A DNA stretch of 64,000 nt from Limnanthes douglasii subsp. nivea (lineage: Eukaryota; Streptophyta; Magnoliopsida; Brassicales; Limnanthaceae), in assembly GCA_036936605.1 (NCBI GenBank), contig JAUPFV010000001.1, forward strand, positions 167,982,643 through 168,046,642, read 5' to 3'. How positions within the stretch are numbered: position 1 is the stretch's first letter; each line of letters starts with the position of its first letter. Shown here one piece after another: positions 57,191 to 64,000 of the stretch. The position numbers and the translations under genes are program-made. Under the pieces are notes generated by a model that ran no database searches, was not told the DNA's origin, and saw only the letters and a list, made by a program, of their open reading frames with translations.

Positions 57191-58035
57191 CTTTACCCAC
57201 AAAAATGAAACTAACATCCCCGAAACAAGTATCACCATCCAAATCAAACTAACAACCACGAAACAAGTATCACCATCCACAACTAGAATCCAAAACCAAA
57301 CCCAGATCTAAACTAAAAAACCCACAAATGAAGAGCAAGGTAACACAAACAACTGTCATGGATAAAATCAGACTTACTCAAATAATAAAACTTCTAAAAT
57401 CATTTACGAGTCCCAGTAAAACCACAAATGGAAAAGCAAAACCGAGGTAGTTCACCATAAATCATTGCTCTATCCTTTTTTTACAAAAAAAAATAAACTG
57501 TACCAGTAAAACCAGATAGTAACTATACCTCCGGTAACGTATGTACTTCACCGGCGTCGTAATATAGGTTTTTCAACAAGGTACTATTAAATGCACTGTG
57601 TTTTCGAAACCATAAAAACCTCAACAACAATGCACAAAGACCTTCAACTAACTGGTTTCAGTCAAAAATTACGTTCACCGGTTACAACGTACCAGTTCAG
57701 GTTAAACAGTGTCGTTGTTTCTCCCGGAAAACAATTTCAATCGTCGTCGATGACTTCCCTTCCGTTGATAGGAGATGTCGATGGTTATGTATGGCAATAT
57801 TGGATTCACAATTGAGAATGAGGTTCTGTTGACTCACAGTGAAATCGGAGGGTATGATAGCCCAAAAGTATGGCTAAAGAGTACAAAAAAGTATGTTCCA
57901 ACCAAAATTGACCATTTTATATCCTAAAGGGTATTTTAGTCCATTTTTGAAGTTTAAGTACTTTAGAAAACTAACAAATTAGTGGACACCACTTTGGTAT
58001 TACATACCTGAGAAGTTATTTACGGATAGTTTCCT
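57191..58035. other. Outer right part of the foldback element, unassigned
   Basis: Unique sequence. The part 57540-57830 has more balanced base composition and resembles an exon/5' UTR, but no frame is recognised. No counterpart is seen in the left arm, so it may be a third captured fragment. Confidence 0.4.
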
Positions 58036-58051
58036 ATATATATATATATAT

Positions 58052-58741
58052 GGGGCGGATAATAACTTAAAGATAGATTTATTTAACGATTCCATATGTC
58101 ATTTTACATGTGGGTTTCAATTTATGTTTTTCCATAAATATGATGTTTACCGTATTAAAATCACGTTTAGACATGTCTCAATAAACTATTTATATATTTT
58201 CATGATGCATCTTTGTTTAACGTTTAGAATAAATTAAATAAAAAATAGTATATAACATCAAATAAAATTTATAAACAATTTAACTGAAATAATAATATAA
58301 ATTTATTAAATTAACAACTAACATCATCGAAATAATACTTAAAAAAATCAAACCATCGATTTTTTTTAAATAGTTTAATCAGGTTAATTGTCAAACATAA
58401 TTTATAATTAAAATAAAAGTTTTGAAAAAATGTTATAAATCTATAACTTAATAAAAAAAATTAAAACTAATAAATAATTAAACCTACAAAATATTAGAAA
58501 GTTCTTTTATCACTCACATGAAATCTCACTCATATCACGAGTACTAAATATAATTAGAATATAAACATGATTTATAAAAGTAACAAAATCATGGATTAAA
58601 ATATTGATGAAACAGTTATAACTATTAATTCATAGTTCGTTATTTTACTTAGTTAATTATATATATGTTTTATAAAATTATTTAATAGTTGTATTATATA
58701 TAAAAAATAAATCGTTTACTATGTTTATCATTTATAATACT
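58052..58741. other. AT-rich spacer, no gene seen
   Basis: Low-GC sequence between the foldback element and LINE B. Nothing recognised. Confidence 0.6.
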
Positions 58742-61482
58742 GTATGTGAAATTCTTTGAAAACTCCCTTGGGACCAGGCATTCTGATGAATACCCTGACT
58801 TTGAAAGTATAACTTCTCTTCTCTCTTCTAAGGTTACCAATATGGATAGGGATTCTATGACTCGTGAGGTAACTCGTGAGGAAATAAAATCGGCCTTATT
58901 CAGTATTGACAGTAACAAAGCTTCGGGTCTGGATGGTTTCAACTCTTGCTTTTTCAAATCCAACTGGAGCATTGTTGGAAATGACATCTCTAATGGTGTC
59001 CTCGAATTCTTTCACTCTAATTCCTTGGCCGAATCTTGGAGTTCAACCTCTATCGCTCTGATTCCAAAAAAAGAATCTCCTTCTAACCCTACCGATTTTC
59101 GCCCAATCGCGATTTGTAATGTTAGTTATAAGATCATCTCCAAGATCTTAGCAAATCGGATTAAGGACTATTTTCCTTATCTGATTGATGGTTCCCAATC
59201 GGCTTTCGTCAAGGGAAGGAATATCTATGATAACATTCTTCTTTCTCAAGAGCTTCTAAAGGGATATCACTCTAATGGAAGGGATAAAAAAGTCGCGCTT
59301 AAAATTGACTTAATGAAAGCTTTTGACAATGTCAGATGGCATCTGATCCTTGACATTCTTGTAGCCATGCAATTCCCTATCACGATGATCACCTGGATCG
59401 TCGCTTGTATTTCTTCTCCTTCTTATTCCATTAATATTAATGGAGATCCCCATGGCACTTTCAAATGACAAAAGGGCCTCAGGCAAGGAGACCCGCTCTC
59501 CCCTTTCCTCTTTGTCCTTGTCATGCAAGTCCTCTCCAGCATTCTTAAGAGGAAAAGTACAGATAGGAACTTTAGATTTCACTGGAAATGTCAAAAGCTT
59601 AAAATCATCAATCTTTATTTCGCTGATGATCTCTTGGTTTTCTGTCATGGTGACGCGAAATCCCTTCATCTCATCAAAGAGGCCCTAGACGAGTTTTATA
59701 CACTCTCTGGTTTGAAAGTCAACCCCTCTAAAAGTCATATTTTCTTTTCTGGAATTGATGAGACTCTTCGTCGGGAGCTCAGGATCATCCTGAATTACCC
59801 TGAAGGATCCCTCCCAGTTAAATACTTGGGAGTTCCCCTGCTCACCAGTCGTCTTCTTCACTCTGATTGTCGCCCCCTCATCCACAATCTTACTTCTAGA
59901 ATTGACTCGTGGACCACCAAGCACCTTTCTTACGCTAGTAGGCTACAGCTCATAAAGTCAGTTCTTTTTGCAGGCCAGGTCTACTGGTCCTCAATCTTTA
60001 TCCTCCCCTCTCGGATCTTAAAAGAATTGACCCGGTACCTTCGTCGATTTCTCTGGTCAGGCCCGGCCTTGAAAATCCACGGTGCTAAAATTGCTTGGAA
60101 CACAGTAACTTTGCCCACAGTGGAGGGCGGCCTTGGGATTCTAGACCTCAAAATTTGGAATCAGGCGGCTGTCCTAAAACATCTCTGGTCGATAGTAAGT
60201 AATAATTCCCAATCTCTTTGGTGCGATTGGGTTAAGTCCGAAAAAATTAAAAATAAATTTTTTTGGAACCTTCAGTTGGGGTCTTCTCCTTCTTGGATCT
60301 GGAGGAAAATTCTTCGCCTCCGTCCCCTGACTTGTAATTTGTGCAGGATTGCAATTGGAAATGGTGAGAGTACCTCTTTCTGGTACGATGCCTGGCTTAT
60401 ACCTAAATCGCTTGCCTCACATTACGGAGAACAGATCATCAAGGATTCAAGACTAAGGAAAAACCTCAAGGTTGCGGATATAATCACCAATGGAAGATGG
60501 AGCTGGCCTTCCAATATCAGAACAACGAATTCCCGTAGTAGAGACTGTCTGTTGGAGATCCAAAACCTCATAAGCTCCCTCCCTCCACCCAACTTATCCT
60601 CTGTGGATGTCCCTTTTTGGAACGCGAAAGAAGGATGCTCTTCTTTTTCCATCAACGATACGTACCACGCCATTCGCGAGACCCACCCCAAAATAGGGTG
60701 GGTAGGGTTAGTTTGGAATAAATCCAATATTCCTCGACATTCTTTCATTCTCTGGATGGCTATTTCTGGCAAGCTCGTCACTAAAGACAAGCTTCTCAGC
60801 TGGGATATTAATATCCCTGCCCACTGTACTCTTTGCAACTATGTTATCGAAACTACCCCTCATCTCCTCTATCATTGTAGTTTCACGCAGAGTATCTGGG
60901 CAAACGCTAGCAATAGACTCGGTTTCCCCTTCACTGTAACGTGTTGGCAATCTTGGGTTACTGAAGCGTCAAATTGGTCTCAATCTCGAAACCACACAAT
61001 TTGGAAGTCTTGCTTCGCCGCGGTAGTATACCACGTCTGGAAGGAGAGGAACCAAAGATCCTTTGGTTCCCGTCCGGCCATTGCCTCTATGGTTTCTCAC
61101 CGAATTTTCTCAGATCTTCGGTTTAGATTCCAAGGCACCAAGATTGGCTGGCCTTACTAAGTGTTATTATTAATTACTATCTTTTGTTTTTTTGCAGCAA
61201 TCCTATGCAACACTCATATCGGGACCTGACACTTCTAGGCTGGATGGAGCAAGTGAGGATGCGAGTGTGGATGTCTGCCAATCTGAATCACCCAATAGTT
61301 TATCAGTCATGAAAGTTTTACCTTTTGAAATCGTATTGATTGTTCTTTATGTTATTTCATAGGGTACCACAAAGACTCCTTTTTAGTCATTTGATGATGT
61401 ATTTCGAAGGGAATGCCCCAGTCGATTGTATGAACCTTATTTTAATTAATTTAAGCTTTTAAACACCAAAAAAATAAAAAAA
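58742..61482 (+). mobile_element. 5'-truncated LINE (copy B of the LINE A family)
   Basis: Begins abruptly inside ORF2, at the position equal to about 5890 of LINE A, and ends in an A-rich tail (CACCAAAAAAATAAAAAAAT) near 61482. 5' truncation is typical of LINE insertion. Its 3' UTR (61161-61482) shares TATGAACCTT and the CACCAAAA end with LINE A. I could not identify a convincing TSD. Confidence 0.9.
58746..61160 (+). pseudogene. LINE B ORF2 (RT and zf-RVT), one stop
   Basis: Open in one frame except for a TGA at 59466-59468, beside the block QKGLRQGDPLSP. RT words: [12 protein letters not shown] (PGPDG changed to SGLDG), [58 protein letters not shown] and LYFADDLLVFCHGD (catalytic FADD). 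Then VKYLGVPLLTSRL, LSYASRLQLIKSVLFAGQVY, and the zf-RVT tail CTLCNYVIETTPHLLYHCSF. It ends RFQGTKIGWPY, like LINE A (RFHGTKIDWPP). The endonuclease and the first part of the linker are missing because of the truncation. Confidence 0.93.
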
Positions 61483-62849
61483 TATGAAAATAACTTACTA
61501 TTTAATTGGTTCATCGTAGCAATGAGTAAATGGCTGATTGTGTAAGCCATTTTTGTGTTTTATTCTCTTTTTATGAACCACTTATATCTACCGATAGATT
61601 AAACCCTTTCAATTTTTTATTCGTTATAAATTGGTTTATAATCTTCTAACTATACGATGGATCAATCTAAAAATGAAACATGTAAAAAAGAGAAATTACG
61701 ATTTTGTACGATTAGTCGAATTAAAAAAACAAATAAAATTATATCCACCTTAATCTTTTCTTATTTATATTAGATAATAAAAATCATTTTTAATCTTTAA
61801 TTAAATTCTATTATACCATTTTATTTTGCTTTTAATAAAAAAACATAATTGTCTATTATAATTTGTATAAATTTAGTAAAAAACTAATTGAAGAACAATA
61901 TCTAATTCAATTTACCAATACAATTTAAATTCTAATTCTGTATATGCTTATAATTCTGTATATGCTTTCCTGATAAATTAGTTTTTTTTTGGTGTGCCTT
62001 TTAATATTTGCTTGCATTCTTTTAAACTTATGCAAAATACTAGAATTGCAAATGAAGTTTGAAAGTATATAATGGACAATAATAATAAAATTAATACAAA
62101 AATATGAGTTAATATACTATATTCTTTTGAATTTTATATACAATCAATAAATATTTATTTTTAATTATATATATATATATATATACTAAATGAATAAAAT
62201 AATGTATATAACACGAATTTTTTAAACCACTTATCAGCGGTTCTCTTTCAAAACCAATGATCTTAGAAATGAGTTGTTTTCTAAAACTTTTGGTCACCGG
62301 ATTCTCATCCGGTATATGAATTGGAGGAAGGAGAGATGACAAACTTGTCATCAAGAGGAAATCATTAAAACTTTACATCAAATTACAAACAAAATAAGAG
62401 TAATGATTGAAAAAATCAGGAAAATAAAATGTAAAATACAAACACTGATACAAGAAATTAGAGGCTTCAAGTAGGCATCAAGAAACCTGGTGAAAGAAGT
62501 TTAAAACTGCAAGACACATTAGAGGAAGAAATAAATAATGAATTGACAATAAAACCAAATCTGTAAACTCAGTCGAGTCCAATCCGTAAAGAACTAACAT
62601 ATGACATAAATATGGAAAACAGAGTTCAACAACGTGGTAAGTGCTCCTATATTTTAAAATGTTAAAATATTAAAAATCCTATATTTGTTTCTTTGGACTC
62701 ACTAAATACAGAGAAAATAATTTTGGATCAACCAAGAAATTTTTAAAAATCTTATGTTGATTGCATAAGGAAGAACATTACTGAGTATAAACATGAAGAA
62801 GCTACCATGTCATCCAAGGAAAACATGCATCATATTCAATTTTCTATCA
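61483..62849. other. AT-rich spacer with short repeats
   Basis: A 19-bp tandem pair (TAATTCTGTATATGCTTA-like) lies near 61930-61968, and a (TA)n tract at about 62166-62186. On the minus strand, 62340-62225 reads SLLPPIHIPDENPVTKSFRK, QLISKIIGFEREPLISGLKN, which looks protein-like but is not recognised. Otherwise nothing. Confidence 0.5.
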
Positions 62850-64000
62850 AAGATGAAGAAAATTAAAGGACTCCTCAAAATATACCATCATAGGCAATTT
62901 TGCAATTGGAAGACCCAACTCTGAGATTATACACAAGTTCTTGGAAAAATACAGGTTTGCTGGAGATGTACCGACAATAATTTGGGATCAAAGACATGTG
63001 TTATTTGAGGTAAACTTAAAGAAAAACTTAAAAACGTTATGATCTAAAAACGTTTGGACAGTTAGAGACACAACAATGAGACTGATGAAATGGGAGCCAT
63101 CATTTAACCCTAACAAGGAATCTCATAGTACTCCTGTTTGGATCATTTACCACAACCTGTCTGAATTCATGTATAACCATGAAATTATAAATACAATCTA
63201 AAACCATTCGAGATCGTCTAGCTTACTGGATTCTAGAGAAAAATAGAGCAACAACTAATTGTTGCAAGGTTTGGATAATATTGGATGTCTCTAAGGATCT
63301 TGTTAAGAAGGTATAGATAAATTTTGGGGACTAAAATGGTTACTAACAAGAGATACAGTACGTAAACACTCCATCATACTGCAATCATTGTTACCATTTA
63401 GGTCATAACTCATCTACATGCAAAAAATTTCAACCTAGGCAAATAACTAAAGACCAATCTCCTAAGGATACAAGTATTGTCAACACAGAAAAACATTGGA
63501 TGTCCTAACCAAGAAAACATGAAAAACAAAATTAAAGTCTATAATCATAAGGATAGATCGTACTATCAAGGATGTTAACTCTATAATCAATCTTATTGAT
63601 AATGATCAAGACAAAATTAAGACTAGTAAACCTGGAATTGAAGAGAATAGTTACCTTAATATTGTTGATGAATAAACCATCAACTTAAAAAATCTTGCCC
63701 AAATTATACATGTTCCAAACATTAAAAATATAGGAGTTAATGAAGAAGACATAACAGAAGAATTACATGATATTAATCTTGGAAACATGTTTAAAACAAG
63801 CATAAAGCAAAAATAATATAAAGAAAGTGGAAATAATAATAAGATCAGAACTTGCAGTCTTCATATCTGCCCAACAAAAACTAAGACTGAAGAAGAATTC
63901 AAGATGGTTCAAAGCATGAAAGTTAGGAATCCTAGAATCAGTAAAAACCTTAACAAAAAAGGTCCAAAACCTAAAGGTATGAGCAAACCTTCTTCTTCTA
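62850..64000 (+). pseudogene. LINE ORF1 remnant (DUF4283 and CCHC), runs off window
   Basis: ORF1 of an RNase H-type LINE like the one at 23155, in broken frames. Words: YTIIGNFAIGRPNSEIIHKF, LEKYRFAGDVPTIIWDQRHV, LFEVNLKKNL, KNVWTVRDTTMRLMKWEPSF, NPNKESHSTPVWIIYHNLSE (DUF4283 order), then YCNHCYHLGHNSSTCKKF, a complete CCHC knuckle at about 63378-63431. A Lys/Asn-rich tail continues to the end. ORF2, if present, lies beyond 64000. Several stops. The likely ORF1 start is near 62850. Confidence 0.85.

Larger units (their letters stand above)
53011..58035. mobile_element. Gene-capturing foldback element (Mutator-like) in TA microsatellite
   Basis: A 5-kb unit starting AGGAAATGAC and ending ATAGTTTCCT, with (TA)n directly outside both ends (52990-53010 and 58036-58051). 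Inside, satellite-like repeats run in one orientation on the left (53790-55330) and in the opposite orientation on the right (55860-57190). Two segment pairs are clear inverted repeats by direct reading: 53961-54131 with 56352-56523, and 55071-55201 with 55870-56000, each roughly 90% alike. The loop carries a minus-strand MULE zinc-knuckle fragment. The outer left carries an HD-ZIP IV fragment, and the left arm carries a DSS1 fragment with its 3' UTR. No transposase ORF remains. Assignment to Mutator is inference from the knuckle. Short TIR likeness: GGTATTTAGTACC vs GGTATGTAATACC. Confidence 0.75.

Noticed and set aside
58690..61510. TSD of LINE B
   Set aside because: Only short AT-rich words such as TTACTAT match; not distinguishable from chance.

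Overview
The window is nuclear DNA of a flowering plant, probably a eudicot. It is AT-rich, has no intact host gene that I can recognise, and is packed with plant-type transposable elements: L1-clade LINEs, Ty1/copia and Ty3/gypsy elements, a tRNA-derived SINE and Mutator-like elements (MULEs). Spliceosomal introns, an initiator-tRNA-Met-type primer binding site and captured pieces of plant genes (HD-ZIP IV, DSS1) support this. It reads like a TE-rich intergenic or pericentromeric block.

Layout. 1-1560: broken Ty3/gypsy gag-protease-RT. 2088-2309: minus-strand SINE with a 14-bp target site duplication (TSD). 3310-8604: almost intact full-length LINE (copy A) with a 15-bp TSD and one frameshift in ORF2. 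9796-12120: decayed minus-strand LINE with RNase H. 12580-13230: copia scraps. 14826-20032: copia element C, one reading frame with five stops and one frameshift, plus a 3' LTR. 23155-28441: decayed RNase H-type LINE with overlapping ORF1 and ORF2. 29950-30760: minisatellite block. 31470-32509: non-autonomous MULE with a 9-bp TSD and three tandem hairpins. 32686-47194: old copia A, split at 36108 by a composite copia B array (LTR-internal-LTR-internal-LTR on the minus strand) bracketed by one TSD pair. 47998-48219: 65-bp tandem repeats. 49064-49368: LINE fragment joined to a four-exon MULE transposase gene carrying a C-terminal OTU cysteine-protease domain (49369-52479, minus). 53011-58035: a 5-kb foldback element set in TA microsatellites, with satellite-like inverted arms, a MULE zinc-knuckle remnant in its loop, and captured fragments of an HD-ZIP IV regulator and of the proteasome subunit DSS1. 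58742-61482: 5'-truncated LINE (copy B). 62850-64000: a LINE ORF1 remnant that runs off the window.

The most unusual parts are the gene-capturing foldback MULE and the OTU-transposase MULE, whose first intron holds a cluster of near-perfect hairpins. The nested copia assembly can be resolved to the base, and re-joining its flanks restores the interrupted reading frame. Nothing here looks like a host operon or pathway. The relationships are those of autonomous and non-autonomous elements and of layered insertions.
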